Part shown: piece after piece, positions 1 through 8,646 of the stretch
Layout of the letters: every line of letters begins with the position of its first letter
How positions within the stretch are numbered: the stretch's first letter is position 1
Source of the DNA: Pseudomonas sp. 8Z
GTDB taxonomy: Bacteria > Pseudomonadota > Gammaproteobacteria > Pseudomonadales > Pseudomonadaceae
NCBI RefSeq assembly: GCF_902506535.1
Contig: NZ_LR733827.1
Coordinates: 163,680 to 227,679 of the forward strand
Direction of reading: 5' to 3'
DNA length: 64,000 nt
Program-made: the position numbers and the translations under genes
Notes under the pieces: generated by a model
Seen by the model: only the letters and a program-made list of their open reading frames with translations
Told to the model about the DNA's origin: nothing
Database searches by the model: none

Positions 1-224
1 ACGTGCCGAACATGGAGGGCTTCCATCGCCGCTACATGGCGGGCAACAAGGCTTGTCGCCTGTGGGCGGCGATGGTGCGACAGATGGATGTGGCGATGAT
101 CGTGCCGCAGCACGGGCGGCCCTTCGTCGGGGCAGAGATGATCAACGCCTTCCTGAACTGGATCGAGAGCCTCGAATGCGGTCTCGACCTGATGGGCCCG
201 GAGGATTACTGCCTGCCCAGATGA
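1..224 (+). CDS. MBL-fold metallo-hydrolase, C-terminal fragment (5' partial)
   Basis: The reading frame is open from the left edge and stops with TGA at 222-224, so only about the last 73 codons are present. The piece contains a VPQHGRPF motif followed by a helix ending FLNWIESLECG. A late histidine in such a PxHG motif is typical of metallo-beta-lactamase-fold proteins of the oxygen-binding di-iron (FprA/ODP-like) type, where it is a metal ligand. Most of the metal-binding core would lie to the left of the window, so the family call rests on this C-terminal motif alone. The internal GTG and ATG codons are not true starts. Confidence 0.5.
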   Translation, partial: VPNMEGFHRRYMAGNKACRLWAAMVRQMDVAMIVPQHGRPFVGAEMINAFLNWIESLECGLDLMGPEDYCLPR

Positions 225-298
225 ATGTCGAGGGCGGCGCTTCAAGGCGTCATCGTCGGCATGCTAGGGTGCGCCTCGATTTCTTATCGAGGCCGCCC

Positions 299-1417
299 AT
301 GCCCACTTTCTCCCTTCGTCGTCTAAGCCTGACGCTTGGCTTCAGCGTGCTGAGTGCTGTCGCCCACGCAGAAAACTGGCCGCAACCCGATTGGCAGAGT
401 CAGCCTGCACCACCGTCCGCTGCCGTTACCGAGCTGGAGACCTATGCCTTCGCTCCGCGCGACGATGCCGAGCGCAAGGGCATTCGCACCGATGCCTTGC
501 TGGTGATCCGCGACGGACAGATCGTCTACGAGCGTTATGCCGCACCGACCACCGCGCAAACGCCGCACCTTTCCTGGTCGATGGCCAAGAGTCTGTTCGC
601 CACCGTGCTCGGCGTTGCCTATGGCGAGGGGCGCTTCAAGCTCGATGCGCCGGTGGCGCAGTATTACCCACCGATGGCCGAACATCCGCAGGTCAAAATA
701 GGGCATTTACTCAACTGGGCCTCGGGGCTGGACTGGCAGGAAGACTACGAATACGCGCCGCTGAAATCCTCGGTGGTGGCGATGCTCTACACCCGTGGCC
801 GTGGTGACATGGCCGCCTTTACCGCCGCGCATGAGGCGGCGGCTGCGCCGGGTACAGGTTTTCACTACTCCAGTGGCGACAGCAACCTGCTGGCCGCCGC
901 GCTGCGTGGCATGGTCGGCGAGCAGGCTTACGCCGACTACCCCTGGACGGCGCTGTTCGAGCCGCTGGGCATCAAGCATGCGGTGTGGGAGCGTGATGCC
1001 AGCGGCACTTTCGTCGCGGCGTCCTACGCTTATCTGAGTACGCGCGACCTGGCCCGCGTCGGCCTGCTGATGCAGCGTGGCGGACGCTGGGGCGAGCAGC
1101 AGTTGCTGCCGACAGCCTGGGTCGATTTTGTCTCCACGCCGTTTTCTGCTTATCAACCGCAGCGGGCCAAACCGGGGGAAGCTGTGCCAGGCGGGCAGTG
1201 GTGGCTCAATGTCGAACTGCCCGGCAGCCGACGCCCCTGGCCGGATGCGCCGACCGATACCATCGCCGCGCTGGGCCACTGGGGCCAGGGCCTGTACGTG
1301 ATGCCGAAGGAGAAACTGGTGGTGGTGCGCTACGCCGATGACCGCGATGGCAGCTTCCAGCACAACGAACTGCTCAAGCGCGTACAGGCGGCGTTCGCCA
1401 CGGAGGTGCAGCCATGA
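299..1417 (+). CDS. Exported serine hydrolase (beta-lactamase class C / NylB-like fold)
   Basis: A 372-residue protein. The ATG at 299 is preferred over far-upstream starts because it opens directly onto a signal peptide (residues 1-24, basic start, hydrophobic core, AHA cleavage site). Motif 1 is S94-M-A-K97, the nucleophile/base pair of penicillin-binding-protein-fold hydrolases. Motif 2 is Y190-S-S and the third is a late HWGQG. The SMAK form is shared with 6-aminohexanoate-dimer hydrolase (NylB) and class C-like esterases, so the substrate may be an ester or amide rather than a beta-lactam. The stop overlaps the next start by 4 bases (ATGA), so the two genes are probably translationally coupled. 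Confidence 0.8.
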   Translation: MPTFSLRRLSLTLGFSVLSAVAHAENWPQPDWQSQPAPPSAAVTELETYAFAPRDDAERKGIRTDALLVIRDGQIVYERYAAPTTAQTPHLSWSMAKSLFATVLGVAYGEGRFKLDAPVAQYYPPMAEHPQVKIGHLLNWASGLDWQEDYEYAPLKSSVVAMLYTRGRGDMAAFTAAHEAAAAPGTGFHYSSGDSNLLAAALRGMVGEQAYADYPWTALFEPLGIKHAVWERDASGTFVAASYAYLSTRDLARVGLLMQRGGRWGEQQLLPTAWVDFVSTPFSAYQPQRAKPGEAVPGGQWWLNVELPGSRRPWPDAPTDTIAALGHWGQGLYVMPKEKLVVVRYADDRDGSFQHNELLKRVQAAFATEVQP

Positions 1418-1746
1418 TCCGCCGTCATCCGCTGCTCAGTGCGCTGGCACTGCTGCTCATCCTGCTGCTGGCCTGGGCCTGGGCCTGGGCCTGGCCGAAC
1501 CGCGTTTATTTGCAGGCCTTCCCCGACATCATCGGCGCCTACACGGCCAAGGAGTATTGCTCCTGCCGCTACGTCAGCGGCAACCCGGCAGCCTATTGCG
1601 AGGGTTTTGTGAAGCAATACGTGCCGATCAGCAGCCTGCTCGATGATGTAAGCGCCAAGCGCGTGACCGCCAGCGGCCTGGGCCGTACCCACAGCGCCGC
1701 CTGGTTGGGTGAGCGGCAGGGTTGTCAGTTACTACCGACTGAATGA
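1414..1746 (+). CDS. Small exported or membrane-anchored protein of unknown function
   Basis: A 110-residue protein overlapping the serine hydrolase gene by 4 bases. Residues 6-28 form one hydrophobic segment ending in alternating AWAWAWAW, encoded by about four tandem copies of the hexamer GCCTGG near 1469-1494. The rest is a soluble domain with four cysteines (YCSC, YCEGF, GCQLL) and no domain I recognise. A signal anchor plus cysteines suggests a periplasmic location with possible disulfides. It was probably co-transcribed with the hydrolase and may assist it, but no function can be assigned. Confidence 0.7.
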   Translation: MIRRHPLLSALALLLILLLAWAWAWAWPNRVYLQAFPDIIGAYTAKEYCSCRYVSGNPAAYCEGFVKQYVPISSLLDDVSAKRVTASGLGRTHSAAWLGERQGCQLLPTE

Positions 1747-1846
1747 GGCGCGCCGCTTGCCTGTCGCGCGCGGCGCGTTGAACTTGTCAGCGCGCCGCGT
1801 GACGAAGAGCTACGTGACAGGCGTGATGCTCACGGAGGACTGAACG

Positions 1847-3001
1847 GTGTCCACTCGCGGGACTATTTTTCCCTGGCGTAGCGGCAACCGCTTCGAACTG
1901 CTGCTCGACGGCCCAGTGTTCTTTCCACGCATGCTGGCTGCCATCGACGCGGCGCAGCGGCAGGTGGAGCTGGAGCTGTATCTGGTCGAAGACGGCCAAG
2001 CCAGCGAACGCTTGGTCGAGGCGCTGTGTCGTGCAGCGGCGCGAGGCGTAAGCGTGCGCGCGCTGTTCGATGCTTATGGGGCTGCTGGCCTGGGCGCGGT
2101 TGCCCGTGAGCGTCTAGTGGCTGGCGGTGTGCAACTGCGCTGGTACAACCCGATCCGCTGGCGCCGAGGCGTGCGTAATTTCCACCGTGACCACCGCAAA
2201 CTGCTGCTGATCGACCAACGCCTGGCCTATGTTGGCGGCACTGGCGCCACCGACGAGTTCTGGCAGCCGGAGCAGGCCCGCAGCACCTGGCACGAAGTGA
2301 TGGTCGAGATCGAAGGGCCGTTGGTGGGCGATTGGCAGCAACTGTTCGAACACCAGTGGCGCACACGCTTTTCCTGGCGACCGCGACAAACACCCGAGTT
2401 GCTGCGGCTCCCCGATTGCCCTCCTGCAGGCCAGGGTCTGGGCCGTGTCGCCTATGCCGATGCCGCGCAACACCGCGACATCCTGCAATCGCTGCTGCGC
2501 GCCCTGCGCGGTGCGAAACAGCGTGTCTGGCTGGCCACACCGTACTTCCTGCCAACCTGGAAGGTACGCCGCGCCCTGCGCCGAGCGGCTGCCCGTGGCG
2601 TGGATGTGCGTCTGCTGCTGGCCGGACGGCATACCGACCATCCGCCGGTGCGCTTTGCCGGTCAGCGCTATTACCCGCGCCTGCTCAAGGCCGGGGTGCG
2701 AATCTTCGAGTACCAGCCGCGCTTTCTGCACCTGAAGATGGTGCTGGTGGACGACTGGGTCAGCGTCGGCTCGTGCAACTTCGACCACTGGAACCTGCGC
2801 TTCAACCTCGACGCCAACGTCGAGGCGCTCGACCCGGCGTTCACCCAGGCAGTAGCGCGTTGCTTTATCGAAGACTTTGGCGTCAGCCGCGAGATCACCC
2901 TCGACCACTGGCACCAACGCCCCTGGTGGCGGCGTGTGCAGCAGCGCTTGTGGGGGTGGCTGGATCGGCTGGCGGTGAATCTGCTGGATCGCTGGCGTTA
3001 G
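1847..3001 (+). CDS. clsB: Phospholipase D-family cardiolipin synthase (ClsB-like)
   Basis: A 384-residue protein starting at GTG 1847 behind CGGAGGA (1832-1838). It carries two HKD motifs of the PLD superfamily: H116-R-K118 with D123 followed by GGTGATDEF, and H295-L-K297 with D302 followed by GSCNFDHWN. This twin-HKD layout and length without long N-terminal membrane helices match ClsB, which transfers phosphatidyl groups to make cardiolipin at the inner membrane. The C-terminus is basic and tryptophan-rich, consistent with membrane association. It appears to be a single-gene unit. Confidence 0.85.
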   Translation: MSTRGTIFPWRSGNRFELLLDGPVFFPRMLAAIDAAQRQVELELYLVEDGQASERLVEALCRAAARGVSVRALFDAYGAAGLGAVARERLVAGGVQLRWYNPIRWRRGVRNFHRDHRKLLLIDQRLAYVGGTGATDEFWQPEQARSTWHEVMVEIEGPLVGDWQQLFEHQWRTRFSWRPRQTPELLRLPDCPPAGQGLGRVAYADAAQHRDILQSLLRALRGAKQRVWLATPYFLPTWKVRRALRRAAARGVDVRLLLAGRHTDHPPVRFAGQRYYPRLLKAGVRIFEYQPRFLHLKMVLVDDWVSVGSCNFDHWNLRFNLDANVEALDPAFTQAVARCFIEDFGVSREITLDHWHQRPWWRRVQQRLWGWLDRLAVNLLDRWR

Positions 3002-3219
3002 ATAACGTCTGCCCAAAGCTACGCTTGCCGCCACGATGGGCAATGCTTAATGTGCCAGATCATTGTGATGGCTTGTGGCTACCGTGGCCGAGGTTTGCAC
3101 CATAGGGAGTGTGGTATGGAGGTGGCGTGCTTTTCCAGGGATGGACGATTCCTGTCGTTTCGATCTTTACCGAAGTTTTGTTTCGTGCCTTATGGCCGAC
3201 GGAGCTTACGGAGGGACGA

Positions 3220-3567
3220 ATGCGTTTACTGATCATCCTGAACAGACTGACGATTGCTCTGCTCTACCTGGCAGCGCTCCTGTTCGCGGGAGGTGTTACG
3301 TTGGCCATGCTGATCAGTCCTGGCCATGTTCCCATGATCTTGGTCGCGTCTTTCTTGGTTGCGATTATCACCATCCCCTTCTCCCTGTTCTGTTTGATCA
3401 GCGCGTGCAGACGAGGTTGCATCAGCCCCAGTTATGTCGCGTTTTCCGTGCTGATTTCCTGTTTTATCGCAGGGCTGGGTTGGTGCGTCATTCCCTTCGC
3501 CCTGAGGCGGGATATAGCCGATTACCTGGCTGGTTCGGATACCCAAGAAGAGGTCATCAGCTCGTAG
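3220..3567 (+). CDS. Small multispanning membrane protein of unknown function
   Basis: A 115-residue protein. ATG 3220 is chosen because GGAGGGACGA lies just before it; the frame is open further upstream, but that part is not membrane-like and has no ribosome site. Three hydrophobic segments are visible, at about residues 10-30, 36-60 and 68-92, with a short charged C-terminus. No known domain or motif was recognised. There is no close partner gene; the stretch downstream is repetitive and non-coding. Confidence 0.6.
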   Translation: MRLLIILNRLTIALLYLAALLFAGGVTLAMLISPGHVPMILVASFLVAIITIPFSLFCLISACRRGCISPSYVAFSVLISCFIAGLGWCVIPFALRRDIADYLAGSDTQEEVISS

Positions 3568-3680
3568 TGATGGGCGTTTCATGCGCTGTGCTGCTCTTTG
3601 CTGATGCGTCGTGCACGGGATCTGGGATGGCGCCCGGTATGGGGCGTGATGGTTGCGCGGCTTTCCGTTCTGCAAAGTAA

Positions 3681-3911
3681 ATGGCGGGTTACACCCGCCC
3701 TACGGTTTTGCGCTTTACTCGCGTTCGCTGGCCAGGGCCGCGGTCTGGTCGCCGCCGATGTACTGCGTGGCTCGTACAGGCTGACCAGTTGTAGGGCGGG
3801 TGAAACCCGCCAGCCCTGTAGATGGCGGGTTGCACACGCCCTACGGTTTTGCGCTTTACTCGCGTTCGATGGCCAGGGCCACGCCTTGGCCGCCGCCGAT
3901 GCACAGGGTGG
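3681..3911. repeat. Palindromic GGCGGGT/ACCCGCC units and a duplicated thiolase 3' end
   Basis: Two stretches of 90 bases, 3681-3770 and 3822-3911, align without gaps with about a dozen differences. The second contains the true thiolase stop and last codons. The first is a decayed second copy in the same orientation whose reverse translation still ends ASERE-stop, against AIERE-stop in the gene. Each begins with a GGCGGGT-N3-ACCCGCC type palindrome (3683-3699; imperfect at 3824-3840), and a third palindrome lies at 3795-3811. The palindromes look like REP-type intergenic repeats of this Pseudomonas group. Confidence 0.7.
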
Positions 3912-5037
3912 CCAGGCCTTTTTTGGCGTCGCGGCGGATCATCTCGTGCAGCAGGCTGACCAGCACGCGGCAACCAGAGGCCCCAATCGGGTGACCAAGG
4001 GCGATGGCGCCGCCGTTGACGTTGACCTTGTCGGCATCCCAGCCCAGCTCCTGGCCGACCGACAGCGCTTGAGCGGCGAAGGCTTCGTTGGCTTCGATCA
4101 GATCCAGGTCAGCCAGGCTCCAGCCGGCCTTGTCCAGGCAGCGACGGGTGGCGGAGACCGGGCCGATGCCCATGATCGCCGGGTCGACGCCAGCATTGGC
4201 GTAGCCGGCAATCTTCGCCAGCACCGGCAGGCCTAGCGCTTGGGCCTTGGCCGCGCTCATCAGCAACACGGCAGCGGCGCCGTCGTTGAGGCTGGAGGCA
4301 TTGCCGGCGGTGACGCTGCCGTCCTTCTTGAACGCCGGCTTGAGCTTGGCCAGAGATTCGGCAGTGGTGCCGGCGCGCGGCTGCTCGTCACGGGCAAACG
4401 CAACTGGGTCGCCCTTGCGTTGCGGGATCATGACTGGGGTGATTTCAGCGTCGAAGCGCCCGGCCTCGATGGCGGCCACGGCTTTCTGCTGCGAGGCGGC
4501 GGCGAAGGTGTCCTGGGCTTCACGGCTGATGCCGTATTTTTCCACCAGGTTCTCGGCGGTGATGCCCATGTGGTAGTCGTTGAAGGCGTCCCACAGGCCG
4601 TCGACGATCATGCTGTCGAGCATTTGCGCGTGGCCCATGCGCAGTCCGGTGCGGGCTTTCGGCAGCACATAGGGCGACAGGCTCATGTTTTCCATGCCGC
4701 CAGCAATCACCACCTCGGCATCGCCGCAGCGAATGGCCTGAGCTGCCAGATGCAAGGCTTTGAGGCCCGAGCCGCAGACCTTGTTCAGGGTCATGGCCGG
4801 TACGGCATGTGGTAGGCCTGCACGGATAACGGCCTGGCGTGCGGGGTTCTGACCAGAACCTGCGGTGAGCACCTGGCCGAGAATGACTTCATCGACCTGG
4901 GCGGCGTCGAGGCCGGTTTGCTCCAGCAGGCGCTTGATGACGATGGCGCCGAGTTCCGGCGCGGGGATGTCGGCCAGGCTGCCCTGGAAGCTGCCGATGG
5001 CGGTGCGGGTGGCGGCGACGATGACGACGTCTTGCAT
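3856..5037 (-). CDS. atoB: Acetyl-CoA acetyltransferase (thiolase)
   Basis: A 393-residue type II thiolase. The start at 5037 gives the classic [15 protein letters not shown] beginning; an upstream in-frame start would add a non-thiolase leader. Catalytic residues are visible: C88 in NKVCGSG, H349 in GHPIGASG and C379 in LCIGGGQG. It interconverts two acetyl-CoA with acetoacetyl-CoA and here would cleave the product of the adjacent CoA transferase. It lies downstream of the two transferase genes on the same strand with a 136-base spacer that holds a palindromic repeat. The order LysR, CoA transferase A and B, thiolase matches the P. aeruginosa dhcAB-atoB arrangement as I recall it. Confidence 0.93.
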   Translation of the reverse strand: MQDVVIVAATRTAIGSFQGSLADIPAPELGAIVIKRLLEQTGLDAAQVDEVILGQVLTAGSGQNPARQAVIRAGLPHAVPAMTLNKVCGSGLKALHLAAQAIRCGDAEVVIAGGMENMSLSPYVLPKARTGLRMGHAQMLDSMIVDGLWDAFNDYHMGITAENLVEKYGISREAQDTFAAASQQKAVAAIEAGRFDAEITPVMIPQRKGDPVAFARDEQPRAGTTAESLAKLKPAFKKDGSVTAGNASSLNDGAAAVLLMSAAKAQALGLPVLAKIAGYANAGVDPAIMGIGPVSATRRCLDKAGWSLADLDLIEANEAFAAQALSVGQELGWDADKVNVNGGAIALGHPIGASGCRVLVSLLHEMIRRDAKKGLATLCIGGGQGVALAIERE

Positions 5038-5056
5038 GGGAAATCCTCTGGGTGCG

Positions 5057-5093
5057 GTAGGACGGAAAGCTTCGCGGATGAATCCGCTCCTAC
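5057..5093. repeat. Imperfect palindromic intergenic repeat
   Basis: GTAGGA (5057-5062) and TCCTAC (5088-5093) bracket an inner palindrome GCGGAT-GA-ATCCGC (5074-5087). It lies between scoB and atoB and resembles REP-type elements common between Pseudomonas genes. It could shape mRNA stability inside the operon. Confidence 0.55.
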
Positions 5094-5173
5094 AGGGAGT
5101 GCAGCAGATAACACCAAATAAAAACACCCCGCAAAACGCCAGTCGTGGTGACGCTTGCGGGGCGGTAGACAAC

Positions 5174-5830
5174 CTAGAACTGCATTTCCGGCACGTGCTC
5201 GGGGACGATCAGCTTGCCGGCGGTCTTGGCGACGATTTCCTCGACGCTCACGCCCGGTGCACGCTCGCGCAGGACGAAGGCGTTGTCTTCGATCTCCAGG
5301 TAGGCCAGGTCGGTCAGCACCTTGCGGATGCAGCCTGAGCCGGTCAGCGGCAGGCTGCAATGCTCCAGCAGCTTGGATTCGCCGTCTTTCGAGGCGTGGG
5401 TCATGGTGACGATGATGTTGTCGGCGCCGGCCACCAGATCCATGGCGCCGCCCATGCCTTTGACCAGCTTGCCGGGGATCATCCACGAGGCGATGTTGCC
5501 GCGCACGTCCACCTCGAAGGCGCCGAGCACGGTCAGGTCGACGTGGCCGCCACGAATCATGGCGAAGGATTGCGCCGAGTCGAAGATCGCCGCGCCCTTG
5601 ATCGCGGTAACGGTCTGCTTGCCGGCGTTGATCATGTCGGCGTCGACTTCGTCTTCAGTAGGGAAGGCGCCCATGCCGAGTAGACCGTTCTCCGACTGCA
5701 GCATCACCTGCATGCCCTCGGGCACGTAGTTGGCCACCAGGGTCGGGATGCCGATGCCGAGGTTGACGTAGAAGCCGTCCTGCAGCTCGCGGGCGACGCG
5801 CTGGGCCATTTGTTCACGGGTCAGTGCCAT
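5174..5830 (-). CDS. scoB: 3-oxoacid CoA-transferase, beta subunit
   Basis: A 218-residue subunit beginning [15 protein letters not shown]. Residues 44-51 contain SENG with E47, the glutamate that forms the enzyme-CoA thioester in this family. It pairs with the alpha subunit encoded 11 bases upstream to move CoA between succinyl- or acetyl-CoA and a 3-oxoacid such as acetoacetate. In P. aeruginosa the equivalent pair is described for dehydrocarnitine (DhcAB), so that substrate is equally possible. Confidence 0.9.
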   Translation of the reverse strand: MALTREQMAQRVARELQDGFYVNLGIGIPTLVANYVPEGMQVMLQSENGLLGMGAFPTEDEVDADMINAGKQTVTAIKGAAIFDSAQSFAMIRGGHVDLTVLGAFEVDVRGNIASWMIPGKLVKGMGGAMDLVAGADNIIVTMTHASKDGESKLLEHCSLPLTGSGCIRKVLTDLAYLEIEDNAFVLRERAPGVSVEEIVAKTAGKLIVPEHVPEMQF

Positions 5831-5841
5831 GGTCTTTCTCC

Positions 5842-6540
5842 TCAGGCGCGCAGCGTGCGTTTTTCGATGCGTTTCTCGAAGCTGCCGCAGATCAGCCGAT
5901 CGACATAGATGCCGGGGGTGTGAATCTGCGTGGGGTCGAGTTCACCGGGCTCGACGATCTCCTCGACTTCGACCACGGTGATGCGCCCGGCAGTGGCGAC
6001 CACCGGGTTGAAGTTCTGCGCGGTGTGGCGGTACACCACGTTACCGAAGTGGTCGGCCTTCCAGCCTTTGACGATGGCGAAGTCGCCGGTGATAGCCGGT
6101 TCGAGGATGCAGTGGCGGCCATTGATTTCGCGCGCCTCTTTGCCCTCGGCGACCGGGGTGCCGTAGCCGGTGGCGGTGAAGAAGGCGGGGATGCCGGCGC
6201 CACCGGCACGCAGCTTCTCGGCCAGGGTGCCTTGTGGGGTCAGCTCGACCTCCAGTTCGCCGGAGAGCAGTTGCTGCTCGAACAGGGCGTTCTCGCCGAC
6301 GTAGGAGGCGATCATCTTGCGGATCTGCCGGTCTTCCAGCAGCACGCCGAGGCCGAAGCCATCGACGCCGCAGTTGTTGGACACCACGGTCAGGTCGCGC
6401 ACGCCGCGACGGCGAATCTCGGCGATCAGGTTCTCGGGGATGCCGCACAGGCCGAAACCGCCGGCCAGTACGGTCATGCCGTCCTGCAGGCCGTCCAGGG
6501 CTTGCGCATAGCTGCCGACGCGTTTGTCGAGTCCGCTCAT
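5842..6540 (-). CDS. scoA: 3-oxoacid CoA-transferase, alpha subunit
   Basis: A 232-residue subunit. ATG 6540 (MSGLDKRV) is preferred to an upstream in-frame start because family members begin here. The CoA-binding glycine-rich stretch [16 protein letters not shown] lies at about residues 24-39. It is the first gene of a scoA-scoB-atoB operon facing away from the LysR regulator, leaving a 102-base shared regulatory spacer. The likely role is activation of acetoacetate or a related keto acid as its CoA ester before thiolysis. Confidence 0.9.
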   Translation of the reverse strand: MSGLDKRVGSYAQALDGLQDGMTVLAGGFGLCGIPENLIAEIRRRGVRDLTVVSNNCGVDGFGLGVLLEDRQIRKMIASYVGENALFEQQLLSGELEVELTPQGTLAEKLRAGGAGIPAFFTATGYGTPVAEGKEAREINGRHCILEPAITGDFAIVKGWKADHFGNVVYRHTAQNFNPVVATAGRITVVEVEEIVEPGELDPTQIHTPGIYVDRLICGSFEKRIEKRTLRA

Positions 6541-6618
6541 TCGGGGCTGTCTCTTGGTTGTTAGCTGTGGAGCCAAGCTTCTGCGCTGTGGGCTTATTTG
6601 TTAAGTTTGTTTTTCCTC

Positions 6619-6643
6619 TTGATTGATCAGGTAAATAAATCAA
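6619..6643. promoter_or_regulatory. Possible LysR-type operator between scoA and the regulator gene
   Basis: TTGATT (6619-6624) and AATCAA (6638-6643) form a spaced inverted repeat with a T-N11-A-like geometry in the divergent spacer, ending on the regulator's start codon. This suits autoregulation by a LysR protein, but the assignment rests only on symmetry and position. Confidence 0.35.
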
Positions 6644-7524
6644 TGACCGTCAAGCAACTGCGCGCTTTTCTCGCCGTGGCGCAGAGTCTGAGCTTCGCCC
6701 AGGCCTGCGAGCGCCTGCACTTGTCGCAGCCGGCGCTGAGCCTGGCGATCAAGAATCTGGAGCAATCGCTCGGTGGCCCGTTGTTGGTTCGCACTACCCG
6801 CAGTGTGGCGCTGACGCCCGAGGGCGAGACGCTGCTGCCGATTGCCGTGCGCCTGCTGGCCGACTGGGATAACGCCGAGGATCTGCTGCGCCAGCACTTC
6901 ACCCTGCAGATGGGCAAGGTGGCGGTGGCAGCCATGCCATCGTTCGCTGGCAATCGACTGCCAGCGGTGTTGCGTAGGTTTCGCGAGGCGCATCCACGGG
7001 TCAACGTGGCGGTGCACGATGTACTCAACGAGCAGGTGATGGAGATGGTGCGCGATGGCCGGGTCGAGTTGGGCATCGCCTTTGAACCGGCAACGCTCGA
7101 TGGCCTGCAGTTCACGCCGTTGTACGAGGATCGCTTTGTCGCTGTGGTGCCGGCAGGCAGCGAGCTGGCTCGGCAATCGGCATTGACCTGGGCGCAGTTG
7201 CTGGCCTTGCCCTTTATCACCCTGCAGCGGCCTTCAGCGGTGCGTCTGTTGTTGGAGGACAGTGTGATTGCTCGTCACGGTCGGCTGCCGGTGGCGTTCG
7301 AAAGTCACCAGTTGGTCACGGTTGGACGCATGGTGGCCGAGGGGTTGGGGGCCAGTGCTGTGCCGCAGCTCTGCCGACAGCAGATGGAGGATCTTGGAGC
7401 GCGTTGCCTGCCGCTGAGCGAGCCTCAGGTATCGCGCCGTATCGGCCTGTTGCACCTGGCCGGTCATCAGCTCTCGCGCGCCGGGCAGGCGTTGAGCGAG
7501 ACGTTGTTGGAGGGGGTTCGCTAG
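6643..7524 (+). CDS. LysR-family transcriptional regulator
   Basis: A 293-residue protein from ATG 6643 (MTVKQLRAFLAVAQ). Residues 1-60 form the winged helix-turn-helix with the signature SFAQACERLHLSQPALSLAIKN, followed by the LysR substrate-binding domain to the end. It is divergent from scoA with a short shared spacer, so by the usual LysR arrangement it probably activates scoAB-atoB in response to a pathway metabolite and represses itself. Confidence 0.85.
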   Translation: MTVKQLRAFLAVAQSLSFAQACERLHLSQPALSLAIKNLEQSLGGPLLVRTTRSVALTPEGETLLPIAVRLLADWDNAEDLLRQHFTLQMGKVAVAAMPSFAGNRLPAVLRRFREAHPRVNVAVHDVLNEQVMEMVRDGRVELGIAFEPATLDGLQFTPLYEDRFVAVVPAGSELARQSALTWAQLLALPFITLQRPSAVRLLLEDSVIARHGRLPVAFESHQLVTVGRMVAEGLGASAVPQLCRQQMEDLGARCLPLSEPQVSRRIGLLHLAGHQLSRAGQALSETLLEGVR

Positions 7525-7575
7525 GGCTGTTGCCGCTTCGCGCACGGTTCGCGTCGAAACGGTAATAGACAGCAA

Positions 7576-8646
7576 TCAGCTCACGTGCTGGTCGTCGCTG
7601 AGTTTGTACTGCAGCTCTTCGATCTGCTCGTAGAGCCCCTCGGCGAGTGCCACAAGCTGTGGATCGAAGTGCTTGCCGCTCTGTTCGCGAATGTAGTGCT
7701 GGGTATCCTCGCGTGACCACGGTTTCTTGTAGGGACGTGGCATGCGCAGGGCGTCGTAGACGTCGCAGATGGCGACGATACGCCCTGACAGTGGAATCTG
7801 TTCGCCGCTCAGGCCCTGTGGGTAGCCGCTGCCATCCCATTTTTCGTGGTGGCACAGGGCAATTTCCGCCGCCAGGTTGGTCAACTCCGAGGGGTGCTGG
7901 TCGCAGAGAATGGCGTGGCCGATGTGTGGGTGGGTTTGCATCAGCGCGCGTTCCTGCTCGGTTAGCGGGCCCGGTTTGAGGAGGATTTCATCGCTAATGC
8001 CGATCTTGCCGACATCGTGCATCGGTGCGGCCTGGCGGATCAGCTCGACCCAATGTTCATCCATGCCCAAGGTGCGGGCGATCAAGGCAGCGGATTCGCC
8101 GATGCGGCGGATGTGATTGCCGGTCTCATTGTCGCGGTAGGCGGCGGCGCGCGTGAGGGTTCGTACCAGTGCGCTATAACTCTGGGCGAGTTGGGCGGTG
8201 CGTTCGCCTACGCGGCTTTCCAGCAGTACGTTGGCTTCCTTCAGAGCCAGGCTGGCGTGGCTCAACTGCAGGTTGCTGCGTACCCGCAGGATGACTTCGG
8301 GCAGATCGACCGGCTTGCACAGGTAGTCGTTGGCGCCCAGCTCCAGACCGGTACGGCGGTTGTTCGTGTCATCCAGTGCGGTAATGATGATGATGGGCTG
8401 GGTGCTGCGATCACGCCCGGACAACGCTCGCAGAATGTCGAAACCATTGGGCGGTGGCATATCCAGATCGAGTAGCAGCAGGTTCCAGCTATTGTTCTGT
8501 AACCAGTCGAGGGCTGCTGCCGAATCGGAGAAACTGATGGGGTTGCGTAGCCCGAAGGCTTTGAGGCTCGACTCCAGCAAACGGCTGTTGGCGACCACGT
8601 CGTCGACGATAACCACGCGGGAATGGCTGAAGTCCTTAGACAGCAT
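7576..8646 (-). CDS. Response regulator with HD-GYP phosphodiesterase domain
   Basis: A 356-residue protein. The N-terminal receiver domain (about 10-125) has the phospho-acceptor in LLLLDLDMP and the conserved lysine in CKPVD. The C-terminal HD-GYP domain (about 160-340) has the metal-binding HD in MHDVGKIG and an intact GSGYP tripeptide, so it is expected to hydrolyse cyclic di-GMP. It overlaps the upstream hybrid kinase gene by 11 bases, so kinase and output regulator are one translational unit. A role in lifestyle control (motility, biofilm) is inferred. Confidence 0.9.
   Translation of the reverse strand: MLSKDFSHSRVVIVDDVVANSRLLESSLKAFGLRNPISFSDSAAALDWLQNNSWNLLLLDLDMPPPNGFDILRALSGRDRSTQPIIIITALDDTNNRRTGLELGANDYLCKPVDLPEVILRVRSNLQLSHASLALKEANVLLESRVGERTAQLAQSYSALVRTLTRAAAYRDNETGNHIRRIGESAALIARTLGMDEHWVELIRQAAPMHDVGKIGISDEILLKPGPLTEQERALMQTHPHIGHAILCDQHPSELTNLAAEIALCHHEKWDGSGYPQGLSGEQIPLSGRIVAICDVYDALRMPRPYKKPWSREDTQHYIREQSGKHFDPQLVALAEGLYEQIEELQYKLSDDQHVS

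Noticed and set aside
53-298. In-frame upstream extension of the serine hydrolase
   Set aside because: It overlaps the preceding gene, has no ribosome site and precedes a clear signal peptide that must be at the N-terminus.
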